Below, piece after piece: positions 45,717 through 58,000 of a DNA stretch of 64,000 bases. Position 1 is the stretch's first letter; each line of letters opens with the position of its first letter. Below the pieces are notes generated by a model. It was not told the DNA's origin and searched no databases. It saw only the letters and a list, made by a program, of their open reading frames with translations. The position numbers and the translations under genes are program-made. Source of the stretch: Erigeron canadensis (Eukaryota; Streptophyta; Magnoliopsida; Asterales; Asteraceae); NCBI RefSeq assembly GCF_010389155.1, contig NC_057764.1, positions 13,206,001 through 13,270,000 on the forward strand. The letters are read 5' to 3'.

Positions 45717-48454
45717 ATGATCCGGAAGTGGCTCTCAACTGATGTAGGCACTCGGATGCTTCTATCAACTTTGATCTCTTCAAAAGATTCGTCTTCCGGT
45801 GGAGTTTCATCAACATTAAGAGCCATGATTTCATGCATCATTTCTTCAACCAACTCATGCTCTTCTTCACTACAAGCTAACACAGCTTGTCCATCTTCCA
45901 TATCCAAATAGTCCATAAGCTCCTTTTCCAAAGCATCTTCCTCCTCGATCACATCGATCCTGAAACAAGATTCATCACATGAGTACGGATGCTTAAGAGC
46001 TTTATCCACATTAAAAACAACCCGGTCATCACCGACACCTAGAGAGATTTCCTTGGCCTTGACCCGGATGATAGCATCCGCGGTCATGAGGAATGGTCGG
46101 CCTAAAATTAGAGGCACATTAATGTCCGCCTCCATTTCTAAAATAACAAAATCAACCGGGAAAATCAAATGACCCACTTTAATCTGTAAATTTTCCGCTA
46201 TCCCCATGGGATATTGGAATGATCTATCCGCAAGCCTAATGCTCATGCGGGTCGGGGTCAATGCACCAAGAGACAACTTTTTATAAACAGAGTAAGGCAT
46301 TAAATTAATGTTGGCCCCAAGATCGACCAATGCCTTATACAACTCAACACCAAAAGAATAAGAAATAAGAAAACTCCCTGGATCATCAAGCTTAGGGGGT
46401 ATCTCGTTCTTTATTATAGCAGAAACCTCGGCACTCATAACTGCCGTCTTGTCTTCTTGTAGCTTCTTCCTATCCGAAATAAGATCTTTGAGAAACTTCG
46501 CGTAGTTGGGCATACCTGCAAGGAGATCAACTAACGGAACAATAATGTTAACATTTTGAATTAACTTAATGAACTTCTTAAAGTTCTCCTTGATCTTCTC
46601 CCGCTTCAACCTTTGAGGAAATGGCACCTTCGGTTGGTAAGGTTTTACCGGAGGTGTCTCAACAGTAGGTTTCTCAACATTTTTGGATGGAACGGCCGGG
46701 ATCTTCACGGTCGGGTTCGGTTCCATCTCAAACTCTTCATCAACAGTCCCTTCTGGTTCAACCTGCACAAGAGGAGTAACAATATTAGGTAAAGCATTTG
46801 TAGAGTCATAAGTGTTACCTGCTCTTGTTGTGATAGCATTGACTTGCTCATTCCTAGCATTTGGATGGTTATATTTGGTTCCAGATCCTTGATTGTTCTG
46901 TTGAGGCTTAGGATTCTGTTGGGTATTGCTCGGTAAAGTACCGGGCTGCCTGTTCGACGCTCCTAGCCTTTCAAGCTTGGCTTCAATATCCTGAAACGTT
47001 GCTTGAATACTCTTCGAACTTTGCTCAAGCTTATTTGCCAATCCATCCAACCTAGTAGTCATAGCATCCCATTGAGAGGCCATCTTCTCATTGGTAGCTT
47101 TCTGAGCAACTACCAAATCCTTCATGATATCTCTCAATTCAGCATTCGCATTCTGCTGACTGTTGAACCTGCTAAACCTGCTTCCACTAAAACCAGAATT
47201 ATTAGCATTAAAATTAGATGAAGGAAAAGAAGTACCTGATGACCGGTTTTGATAGCCGGTATTCTGATTAAAGTTCCCTTGCTGATTCTGGACATAGTTA
47301 ACTTCTTGTGCCGGCTTATCCGGGCAATCTTCTGAATAATGCATGTCCCCGCAGTAGTCACACCCATCAGCAATCACCTTCACATCCCTTTCAATGCTTT
47401 TGAATCTCACATCTTGGTTGTCAAACCTTTCGTTCATCTGCTTTGTGAGGGCTTTGACTTCAGCAACCAAGCTTGATTCTTCACTACTCTCCAGCTTCGC
47501 CACAGTCTTACTACTAGTTATCTTGCTTACAAGCTCTTCGCGATCAGAAAACTCCTTGGCCATATCATCTAAGATTTTGTAACCTTCAACCGGGGTCACA
47601 TTGTTCAAACTACCTCCGAATGCCCCGGCTAATTCCCTTCGAGTTCTCTTTAGCAAACCATCATAGAAGATCTCAACCACTGCTTCTGTGTTCAAATTGT
47701 TTCCTGGACAATTCCTGATCATCTCCTTGTATCGTTTCCAAGCATCTACTACATCTTCCCCTGGATCTTGAGTGAGTGACCGGATCTTATTCTCCAACTA
47801 TCTTTGAGTCCATATAGAATACAACTCATCAATAAACCCAACACGAAGCTCATCCCAAGTTATATACAGATCATCTGGCTGCTCCTTTAACCATGCCTTA
47901 GCTCCTCCACATAAAGTGAGTGGAAAAAGCTCAAGCTTCACATTATCATCTTGGTTCGCGCCATAGTGGTAAAACCTACAAATCTTCTCGAACCTCTCTA
48001 AATGCCCATACGGATCATTATTAGTTACCCCATCAAACTTCTCTTCCTCCACACTTTTCAAATGACTTCCTTTGAGAGTAAAGTTAACTCCGGTGGTTGG
48101 AAGGCGAATAGGAGTGCCCCTATTAGTGGGTACATTTCTCCTACGGTCACCATAAAGACGGTTATTGGGGTTTACCGGTTCTTGATCACCCATTCTCCTA
48201 GCTCTAACTGGTTGAGTTACCTGAAGATTTGCTCTAGGAATTTCTGTTAAATCCGGTTGATGAGTTTTATCCCGATTATCTTCTTCCTCTGAGCTATCAC
48301 TAGTTTTGAACAAACCACTACCTTCGGAGAATTTGGAATTTAAGTGCACCTCGGACGTGGAACCTTTTTTTGAGTAATGTTGATCCTAGTCTACATCCGG
48401 GTGATCACGGTTTTCGGTACCTGAATCTATGTTGTCGATGTTTGAGGGATCCAT
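45698..48454 (-). pseudogene. gag: Element D gag and protease
   Basis: From ATG 48454-48452 on the minus strand in one frame to 45698, with in-frame stops at about 48388 and 47800. The capsid part contains DPYGHLERFEKICRFYHYGA, LFPLTLCGGAKAWL and DVVDAWKRYKEMIRNCPGNN. One zinc knuckle-like CDYCGDMHYSEDCP lies at about 47350-47310. A Gln/Asn-rich linker follows, then protease with LVDLGANINLMPYSVYKKL (active-site Asp-Leu-Gly, usual in Athila) and ADINVPLILGRPFL. An acidic tail ends the frame. Confidence 0.92.
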
Positions 48455-48710
48455 GTTGTTTGATCTGAGCAAGCGTCGTCTGGCTTTCCCTGGATTAGAT
48501 TGAGGACTAAGCAAAGGTCTACCAGAGGCTCTTGTGTACATCAACTACAAGCACCTGCACACGCACCACAAGAAATACCGTTAACCGCACCAGAAACTAA
48601 CACAATAAAACTAAACTAAAAATTAAATCTATCTATTAAAACAAATAACTTCCTCACTGATGAATGCAAGGAAGGATCAAATCACAAAACGAACAACTAC
48701 TTAATTTAAG

Positions 48711-48733
48711 TCCCCGGCAGCGGCGCCAAAAAC
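48711..48733 (-). other. Primer binding site of element D
   Basis: On the minus strand TTTTTGGCGCCGCTGCCGGG, just inside the 5' LTR. This TGGCGCCGYTGCCGGGGA type is the primer site usual for Athila/Tat elements (tRNA-Asp type by family knowledge) and differs from the Met site used by A, B and C. Confidence 0.85.
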
Positions 48734-48734
48734 T

Positions 48735-50215
48735 TGATGTGTGAAATATAGCTTTAGATTTATAAACACGATTTACCGAAATACTGACTACTACACACTC
48801 ACAGGCAGTGTACCTGATCGCATGCAGTATAGTAAAAACAGGTAAGCCGATATCGTTCACAAGGACTTTTATAAGCAATTGTAACTATTAAGTGAATGGG
48901 GGTTTTTGTGGCCGAATTGCCACTTTGCAAGTAGTTAGTAAAATTTGTTAGTAATCCCAGAGGATTAATTGCAAGAGAAGTTTGTTGTTGAAAACAATAA
49001 TTTAAGGGTCACCCATCTTAATTTCGCTTGACAGAATGTTAAGATTGCACGTTTGATGAAGTTCCAAATTCAATTTAGTGATTAAATGACCGAGACTCAA
49101 ATTAATCGCCAACCCCGTACCCGTCAAGTTAACAACTTATTCGACTCTCTTATATAAACTAGTTTCATCATTAAGACCGGTACCCCGAGACGCCTTTTTA
49201 TAACTTCTCTAGTTTAACAATGGTTTTGGTCATTTCAGATAACAATTTTGCTTATTGATTGTACCCAACCATCAACCCGTTAATTCTTATCAAATGTTAA
49301 TTACCCTCTACCGTACCCGTCATAGGGCCAATTGCTTCTAACCAGGCAATCAAAATAACTTATACCCAAATCCTAGTCGTCACTAAGCAATGAATACAAA
49401 TTATCCGCAATCAATAATTGAATAACAAAGAATTAATAGATTAAGATCACGATAAAACGTTAAATTAAATCACTTGAATTAATAAATATTGTGCAATCCT
49501 TACATAATGTCTCACTCCATTAAGATGGATGAAAAGGCGATTAGCCACTCATATTATATATGAAATAACAAATCAAAATGAAGGAATTCATGGTTACCGA
49601 ATGATGATAAATGAAAACAATGAACGAAATAAATCCAATCGTAATCTTGATCTTCAAAGGTAGAAAAACTGATGAAAAGTCTCCTTTTTGATCCTCCAAA
49701 ACGGCTGGAAAAGATGGAATAGGTTTTTGGAATGATAAAACAAGTTATTTATATGTTTCCAAAAACTCTTATGCAGAATCATCCTTAAGCTGCGGCTCAG
49801 CTAATAAGCTGCGGCGCAGCTCCTCTTTGACTGCTGTCGACTTTTGACTTTCATTGACTTTGCACCGATCAGGACTAATGGAGCTGTTGCGCAGCTTACT
49901 AAGCTGCTGCGCAGCTAAACCTTACTGTTTTAGAGCTGCGGCGCAGCTAACTAACTGCTGCTCAGCTCTTCTTGATTCTAGGTTTGACTTTTGTTGACTT
50001 TCTCCAAAATTCATCCAACGATCAGGTAATCATCCGTAAGCACTTATTTCACCTCAAAAATGTCGTTTTCTTCAGAAATACGCTCAAGTACCTGCTATTA
50101 ACCTGAAACACTAACAATTACCATAAACGCAACAAATGTATACGAAAACGACTCATTAAACATGCTAACTTAACTATATAAACCGTGGGAAATGGGTATA
50201 AAATACGACATATTA
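48735..50215 (-). repeat. 5' LTR of element D
   Basis: 1481 bp; plus-strand text begins TGATGTGTGAAAT and ends GACATATTA (the other copy ends in CA, so the terminal dinucleotide is mutated here). TATAAATAA on the minus strand lies at 49745-49753. Differs from the 3' LTR by scattered substitutions and a few indels. Confidence 0.93.
49788..49967. repeat. GC-rich palindromes in the U3 of element D 5' LTR
   Basis: AGCTGCGGCGCAGCT or variants at 49788, 49807, 49882, 49903, 49934 and 49953: six copies, one more than in the 3' LTR. They begin about 35 bp upstream of the TATA box on the minus strand. GTCAA words on the sense strand lie between the copies. Confidence 0.87.
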
Positions 50216-50219
50216 AACA

Positions 50220-51931
50220 TGCTCACTAATGTACACATATTTATGCGTTGAATCTTGAGGGGATTAATATTCCAAAATTAAACCTCTAAACATGTATATC
50301 GGTACATATGTACATATAAAGCATAACTTGACAACTTACATATTTATCTGCTTTACACTAATACTATAGACTAAGTATGCTGGACTATTTAAACTAAGGA
50401 GACCACCTGATAGTAACAATGATACATTTTGAACCCCCTGTATTTCATAAATTTCTATGTCTTATAAAGTGATCAAAAGGCTTGAGCTTTAAAGGCATGA
50501 ATGAGTTGAATATAAGATAATTATATACTTACATGATGGACTAAGTAAATGGGGTACAAGGATGACTTAAATATGCAAGTACTATAGACTTGATGGTTAA
50601 TACTAAAATACATATTTTTAGTCTTCTTACAAATCTGTACAAAATTTGGAAATGAAAAGTGAACATAGATATAAGTTAAAATAAACGAAAATATGTACCT
50701 ATATGCTGAACTTGATAAATAAATGATAAAGAGGAAGGCCATGTCATGACATAGTATACTGATATACAAAGGATGATATTGGACTAAATACTCTTATGGA
50801 TATTGACTTGATATACATGGTTTTTGATATGTATCTGACACTCCATAACTTTAAAGGACATAAATAATATTGCATCTTGATTTTAATTAAGAAATTGTGA
50901 CTAACAACTATCACCAACATGAGCCCCAATTTCTCCAGCATTAGTTATAAGCATATTTGAAGATTTTCTAGTGACATACATGTACATATGGAGTTGCTTG
51001 TTGTGTTACCATTTGTAAATTATGTTACATAACATGGACTAGTAAACAATTAAGATTTAATCTATGTAAAACTCATGGGAAACAAGTATGAGTAATAAGC
51101 TATTGGGTCATTAACTTGGAACTATATATTTAAGTGATCTCTAAATTGATAAATATCGCATGATTTATTTAGGGTGCACATAATCCGGATATTCATCTAG
51201 AAATCACTATTTCTCGTTATCAAGCTAAGGTGAGTTCATAGCCCTTTTTAAATATTTCATATTTGGGGTGAGAATACATGCATTGTTTTTATTTCGTTTT
51301 AAGATTGGACACAAGTACTTTGTTACTATATATTGCCTGAGTTGTTTCTCATCCTATTAAATCCCCTATTTCAATACCGTCAGTTATTGACTTAAGCGCG
51401 AATATTTGTGAATAGATCTATTGGGTTTGACACCCCCACCCGGGTTAGTAGCGATAACTGGATCGGCATGATCAAACGGGTGCATGATATTTGATCCATA
51501 GTACTTGAGGATGAAAGTACTATGCATGGGGTAAATGTAACATCGTTAAGCTTCGATATTGGGAGCTCAGTGCTATAGTATTATATATATATATATTATA
51601 TATATAAAAACCTTGTGATCCATAAACTATGTTGATATGATAAACCTATGACTCACCAACTTTATGTTGATGTTTTAGCATGTATTTCTCAGGTAACTAG
51701 TGTTATAGAATTTCATGGAGCGGAGTAGGAATCTCAAGTACTCAAGAGTCATGTACTAGATAATAAATAAGAACTCTTATGTATTTCCTAGCTACTTTAT
51801 TGTAAGGTTATGTCTTGAAACGTTGGTATTAATGAATAAAAACGACACGTTTAGTGGTCGTTCTCTTGTACAATTTGTGTTATGATCCTTTGTAGTCATA
51901 ACTCGCCAAAATTATTTGGCGGGGTGTGACA
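50220..51931 (+). repeat. Right part of a C LTR
   Basis: Corresponds to about 24928-26629 of the complete LTR. Its first ~530 bp duplicate sequence also present to the left of D (35613-36148), and the site where D sits on the left is uninterrupted here. Ends GTGTGACA followed by GAAAC. Confidence 0.92.
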
Positions 51932-51936
51932 GAAAC
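51932..51936. repeat. Right target-site duplication of element C (GAAAC)
   Basis: Matches 22273-22277. Element A gag resumes in frame directly afterwards. Confidence 0.94.
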
Positions 51937-52529
51937 CGATTTCTAAAAATAAGTCAGCCGAGTCAAAATCAGTCAAATATTCTTTTTCGGAACTTTTTGA
52001 ACTTGCACCAAAACCTGTGAAAGCAGTCGTGCATATAGTGAATGATTTTGGTTCGAAAAATCATTTTTCAACTCCATCTCTCAAGATTGGATGTTTTTCG
52101 AAGAATTCAAATGATTTTTCTCCATTACTTCCACGAAAACTCTTTTCAACTAAACCACCGTGTTTTAGTTTTCCGTGGAATGCAACGTCGATTCATCAAA
52201 TCGATGAGAATTACCTTTGGTCTTTTAACAAGTCAAAAACCGTTGGACCCAATCTCAAATGGGTTCCAAAAGTAATTCCAAGTGATTTGATGAAAAGTGG
52301 CATATGCACACATCAGTTTATAACACGTGCTAAAACTGTTTTTGTAATTTCTTTAATTTCAGAAAAATACAAAAATATTTTCATTTTATTTCATCATTTT
52401 AGAAAAATCCAAAAAGTTTTTCTTTTTGTTATTTTTTTTAAAAAAATCCAAAAAGATTTTATTTTTCTTATTTTCGAAAAATCCAAAAATATTTTCTATT
52501 TTTATCATTTTATTTACTTTGTCTTTTAG
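51937..52529 (+). pseudogene. gag: Element A gag, C-terminal part
   Basis: The open frame continues from 22277. It reads through Ser/Lys-rich text to GPNLKWVPKV, the phrase that in Copia polyproteins lies just before the protease. Instead of a protease it enters an AT-rich tandem repeat encoding KYKNIFI/KIQKVFLF-like text and stops at 52529. No protease, integrase, reverse transcriptase or RNase H follows anywhere in element A, so A looks non-autonomous or pol-deleted. Confidence 0.75.
52355..52520 (+). repeat. AT-rich imperfect tandem repeat at the end of A gag
   Basis: Four units of about 38-42 bp, each beginning AAAAATCCAAAAA or AAAAATACAAAAA and followed by T-rich text. All four stay open in the gag frame. 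Confidence 0.75.
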
Positions 52530-54510
52530 TTATTCATAAAGTATTAGGATGAGATGCAAGACATCGAACGCCTTTGTGTACTGCTTTTGTAGTCTCATTT
52601 TTAATGTTTGTGAGCAATTTACAATCATGTTACTCACCCTTTATATGCAAAACAATTTGTTCAAATCATGTATATATTTAGGGGGAGTTTGTTTATAAAA
52701 TCAAAACTTCCAAGTGTTCAAACTCTTTTGTCATATTATTAAACACTTTGGATGATTTGCAAACCATTTTCTATCATCTTGATTGAAGGTGTTAGATTTG
52801 CACACGAGAGTTTAGGCCACTCATAAAAACTCCATGATCTTGTCATCGCCGATGAGATCTAACCCCGGAGTTATATTCTCAATTCTAGATTGTGAGTTTA
52901 TATGAGTGTGATGATTGTTTGTGCAAATAGCACATGAGGGAGTAGTCGGGTCAACACATTTCTATCGGATTTCATTTGTTGATTTCTCGATATTGAAGAA
53001 GACTTCATGGACCCAGTGAAGCAATGCACATCACTCAAGTGTTTCTTAACAAATACTTGTTTATTCTCACGGAGATTTTCACATTTCTATTGACTCTTCA
53101 TTTGGAAGATGTTGATATTGATAAAAAGGAGACACTCTGCTCTGGTCCCCGACTTCATTTGATCACTATTGAGTCAAGAGCGTTCTTGATATATATTTCA
53201 TTTGACTAGGACACAATGAGTCATTATATGTCTTTGTGACATTACATATCTTTGTGATATTGCCGGAACATTCGTAGTGATATCATATTCTTGATATTCC
53301 ACGATGATCGAATGGAAATCCTACCAACGCTAACATCTTTTCCAACGTTGAACGTAGGTCTCACATTTTCATTTTATGAATTTGTTGAGTAAACGAGAAC
53401 TCTATGTGACCTCAGATTTATTTCCCAAAAGTCTTTGAGGATAGTAAGACGTGGTTATTGAACGCCTTTGTGACACTGACCATGAATTACATTCTTTAAA
53501 GCAAACTATCAGTTGAAAAGCCATAGACCGAACCATTTCTCACTGGATGAACAAAGGTTTAATTTTCTGAAAACTAAACATGGAATGCTTGATTTACAAA
53601 CTTAACTGCTTTCATGCTATGTATTCTATGTTCATTCTCTATTTCAAACATTGATGTGTTTTACTTGTTTTTACATGCAATGTTTGAGGGGGAGAAAAAG
53701 GGTAAAATGCATGATTTTAGGGGGAGTTTGTAAATTAATTTCTCTCTTGTATGCTTAATTCGAGGGGAGTATGCAAATGCATGTAAATATTTGTGTTTTT
53801 GTTATTATTATTTGTCATGTTGTGTTTATATTTTTCTACTATTTGTGTGTTTGTTCTAAAATTGGAAAACCAAATACAAAATTAGAAAAGATAAAAAGAC
53901 AAAATGATTTTATTTTTATGTTTTTCATTTTACTTTTATTTTAATTTTTAATTTAGGTTTTTTTTATATTAAAAGACCAAAATGAAAGCCCAACTTGCTA
54001 GTCCACTAAACTGGATTCGGGTTGACACACGGGTCATACATAGACCCGCGACCCAAACTTGATATTTAAAAGGAAAAAGGAAATGGGCGGGCCTCATTTA
54101 TTTCATTTCAAATTCAAAACAAATACTTGTGTTTCTCTCTAAAACCAATCACATCATTCATTTTTTCATCATTCTGCTTCATTTGTTGGGTTGTAATCAA
54201 AGAAAGTTTAGGTTAACCATCATATTTGTAGTGTTTTCCATACCATTTCATCAATCAGATCATTCTTTGTAAGGTAATCATCCCGTTCTTGAGTTTGTAT
54301 ACCAACTGTTTGATTAAATGAGTATATGAACTGACAATGTCTGATATGATTTCTGTGATGATTTGCTGTATAGTTTGATGTATTTAAATGCATGATTAGG
54401 GTGTCTAATTGATGTTTATCTGTTTTTGATGATTTAATTTGCACGATTGGAATGTTCTGGGTTTGATTTGAAGGATTAGGTGAATTCTGGAAATGGGTTT
54501 GATTCTGTTC
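52530..54510 (+). other. Non-coding middle of element A with several polypurine motifs
   Basis: No gene seen. AGGGGGAGTTTG-type motifs occur at about 52679, 53684 and 53718, resembling the true polypurine tract of element B. Several such tracts are a Sirevirus trait. A promoter-like stretch at about 54020-54130 has an ACGGGTC...GACCCG inverted repeat, TATTTAAAAGG and a pyrimidine-rich UTR-like tail. Confidence 0.55.
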
Positions 54511-54512
54511 TA

Positions 54513-54936
54513 AATGCCGAGGTGTTTGCTCGGCAATTAATACAAATGTTAACGATCATCTTCAAATCTTCATACTTTTATGGGCTTACTTGTATCTATC
54601 CATCTTTTAATAAAGGAAGCCGAGGTGTTTACTCGGCAAACAATTGTTTTTCACAAAACTCATTCAAGTGTTTTCAACTATATGAACAGCTTTGAACTCT
54701 GCATACTTCAGTTTTCATGAAAATCATTGTTTTTGTTGAAAATTTTGGTTGAGTCTTAATCATTATTATTTACAGAGCTCTTGGCTCAGTAAATAATACA
54801 TTTTGGGAGAAAATTTTCTTCTAAGGCATACTTTAACTATTTGCAGAGCTTTGAGCTCGGCAAATAGTACAAGTTGATAAATTTTTACTTCAAAATGCTT
54901 TCTTTATCTATCTGCAAAGCATTTAACTTGGCAAAC
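54513..54936. repeat. Second array of TTTGCCGAG-type hairpins in element A
   Basis: Five inverted repeats at 54513-54538, 54616-54640, 54767-54795, 54839-54865 and 54910-54936. The third (TATTTACAGAGC...GGCTCAGTAAATA) shows changes in both arms that keep most pairing. Followed by AATACA or AGTACAA as in the first array. Lies 130 bp before the third ORF of A. Confidence 0.83.
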
Positions 54937-55067
54937 CATACACCATTTAACTCTCTATTGTCATTCCCAAATTAGACAATAGCTTCAAATGTGTCCTTGC
55001 AATGTACAAATAAAATCTTAGAGGCACATGTAGTGACGTTGCTAAACCTTTCCCAGTTCCACCATTT

Positions 55068-58000
55068 TTGTTAAATCTTGTGCCGGCTAACAGTCCCCAT
55101 CTTAGGACTTATAGAGAGTGGTTAGACACAGTTACGGGGTCTGAAAGCCGACAAACACCTACCCAAACTGTGCATAGGTCGCCAAGTGAGGGTCCTAGGA
55201 GTTCAAAAAGAAAAAGAAGGGATAATGGAGAGGGGACTGTTGAGCCACAAAGAAGAAAATCAAAAAGGGTATCCTTTGAATCTCCAATCACACCTATTTT
55301 TTCATCTTCTCAAACAACACCACCACCATCACAATCAACACCATCAATTCCATCTACACCACTTCCTTCTATTTCTTCTCCAATTTCACCAATTCTTTCT
55401 CCACCACAATTATCAACAATTCTTGAAACAACATCAAATATTCCTACTCCAATTCCTGGGAGAAGATTAAAAATGTGAGCTAGAAGGATTAAATCTAAAT
55501 TTGGTTTGTTGATGATCACAAAGAAGAAGCATAAAATTCATTTCGCTTCATCTTCTAGCTTGCAGAGAGAGGAGTCGGGTACAATTGATATTGATCAAAC
55601 TTTTGGTACCTCGACGGATTTTGATGATGAACATATCTCACAAACCATTGAAAGTGTGATATTTGATGTTCATATTGAGGATCAGGGTACTGGAGATGAT
55701 CTTGTGCCGGAGGAACAAGGAGGGTATGAGGGAGGAGTCAAAAATCCCAGAGAGGTTGAGAGGTCCGGGATAGGATAAGGGCATAAAGAAAACGTTAGCC
55801 CTCCAATAGTTGAAACACATGAGTCTAGTCGGGATGACAACCCTAGGTTAAAAGTCGAGAGCTCCCCACTCTTGCATGCACATAACTCTCCCAACCATTC
55901 TGACTCCTCACAACATGAGTTAGTCTCACAAATGCACGGGGAACAACCACGTTCACCACACTCGCCTCATTTGGAGGATGAGAGTGTTGAAATAAGAGAG
56001 GACCAGCCCCACCTCTCCCCTTCAGTTCGTGCACTTGAGTTTAGACCTCCTAGGGACACGGACCTGCAAGCTCAGTTGAGTACTGATGTCGGAACAAGCG
56101 GAGAGGGGCCCACTTTGTGTGACCCTCTAGGATAGCTTGGAAGTCCTGCCTTAGCTAACATTATGCCAGCTTTAGCCACAGGCAACAATCCTCAAACAGA
56201 GACTGAGAGACAGTATGAACGCCAAGGTGACACTGCTGTTTCTCAGGATCGACCTGAGACTATATTATTGGGCATTCTTAGTTACCCCGGTGTTGTTAGT
56301 GGTGTTGCCCAACAACATGTCCCGGACAGTGATTTATCACAGTCTAGGACACAACTCGATTCTGGTTGTGAAGCCAATGAATCAGAAACTGCTGGTGAGG
56401 GTCTAACCCGAGGATCTGCAGGAAATCCTGAAATAGCTTCAGCTGGTTAGGTCACACCATAAATGTGCCAACAACCTCCGGGTTGGTTTCCCCATCTTCT
56501 CAAACACCAACACCAATTCAAACAACACAAACACCCCAACAAACTTCGTCAACTTCTAACCAACAAGAAAAAGATAACACATGCAATCATCTATTACAAA
56601 TCTTAAGGTCTGAAGGTGATATGATTAACAAGATTGACAGGGGAGTGTTGAATGCTTTGGAGTTGAGAGATAGAGACCTTGAGCATGCACGTTAAGTCCA
56701 AGCTTTGAAAGAGCAAGTACAAAGTCAGAAGGATGAATATGATGCTAAACTTGCTGCTTTTGAGCTAAGATTGATTGCTCTAGAGTCTTGCTGACCGGCC
56801 TCGGTTTCATGATTTTAAAGTTGCAGGGAATGTTGAGCTTCCAAAGCAACTTCATGATGTTGTAGTGCAGGCAAACACACCAAAAGAGCTTGAAGTGGTC
56901 ATACAAGCTGCAAATGATGTGATAGACCAGCCTGGAGACAATCCAGAGATTGTTGATGATATTGTAGAGCAGATGGTTGATCCAGAGGATGATATTGCAC
57001 AAGTGCACAGGTATAATCCCAATGATGATGATCAAGTGAACGTAGACCTAGACCGGGACATAGATGACTATGTAGCTGAAGCTGTAGATGGTTCTGAAGC
57101 AGCTAGAGTTAGTAAGTTAGGTGCTATTGAAGCTAGTGGGCCAGGCATTGATCAGGCTAGTGGATCGGGTATTGATGCTGGAGAAAGAGGGAAGGCTACA
57201 GCTATTGAACAAGATAGAGAGCCTTCGGTGCATTCAGATGATGAGTCCAGCAGTATTGGGGATAATGATCCTTACAGATCAGACGTGTTCGTCAGAGTTG
57301 ATTCCTAAATCTCCAGTAGTCAATTTAGGAAAAAGAAGAAGAGGAGAATTAGATGAGGACTGGGAGCCAGAACAGCTACTAGTTAAGAAAAGTAAACTTG
57401 TCAGGGCACAAGAGGCATCTATTGTTATTGGTAGTCCAACTATCATTAGTCTGGAGACTACTCAGCCACAACCACAGCCACGAAGAACCGAAGAGGCTAG
57501 TCTAAGCCTTGCTGATTTGCAGAGACTGATGTCTGCGCAGAAAGAACAGCATGAGAAGGCTATGAATGAAATGAGAAGCCTGATCAGAGATATGGTATAT
57601 GATATGAAGGTTGTGACTTACAAGAATAGGATTCTTGAAGACAAGTTGGGCAAGGCCGAGGTGGTGGTGTCCAACATGTACAAGAAGTATTTGGCTATAG
57701 ATTAGAAGGTTGTTAGGATGGAAGATGCATTGAAGAAGGCAGTCAAGATCTCCGAAGAAAAACTGCATGAGCTCATCGACAACCATCTCAAGGTTAGAGC
57801 TAAGAGAGATAGCTTAGGTTGCAGAGGTGATGAGCTAGCTAAGGCAAGGCATGATGATGATCAGAATGAAGATCCAGGTGCTGCTAGAGCTACTCAAGAG
57901 CTAGGAGGGAGTTCTGTGTTCAGAATAGAGACTCATGGGGAGTCTAACCAGGCTGGTGTTGTTGGCAAGGCTATCTTAGAAGCTCCACAAACTCAAGAAC

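Larger units (their letters stand above)
36149..50215 (-). mobile_element. Element D: Athila-type Ty3 retrotransposon with flanks that do not match
   Basis: A 14-kb element on the minus strand. Its 5' LTR is 48735-50215 and its 3' LTR is 36149-37655. On the minus strand the order is primer site, gag-protease, reverse transcriptase, RNase H remnant, integrase, spliced-looking Athila ORF1-type gene, long 3' non-coding region and polypurine tract. The flanking five bases differ (ACATA on the left, AACAT on the right), and the C LTR on the right restarts about 530 bp earlier than it stopped on the left. D is therefore not a simple insertion; a recombinant of two D copies is likely. Confidence 0.9.
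22278..51931 (+). mobile_element. Element C: rearranged Tekay-type chromovirus (Ty3) complex, with element D nested in it
   Basis: Starts TGTAGCAATTG, ends GTGTGACA and is flanked by GAAAC. In order it holds an LTR fragment (22278-22727), an integrase 3' end (22728-23589), a complete 3040-bp LTR (23590-26629), gag-pol (26630-34285), the first part of an LTR (34286-36148), element D, and the last part of an LTR (50220-51931). The pol order (protease, reverse transcriptase, RNase H, integrase) with a C-terminal chromodomain-like region and ~3-kb LTRs indicates a Tekay/Del chromovirus. The outer duplication shows that one original insertion was later enlarged and rearranged. Confidence 0.9.

Noticed and set aside
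36149..50215. Element D as a simple insertion into the C LTR
   Set aside because: Flanking pentamers differ and about 530 bp of LTR is present on both sides, so a plain insertion cannot explain the arrangement.
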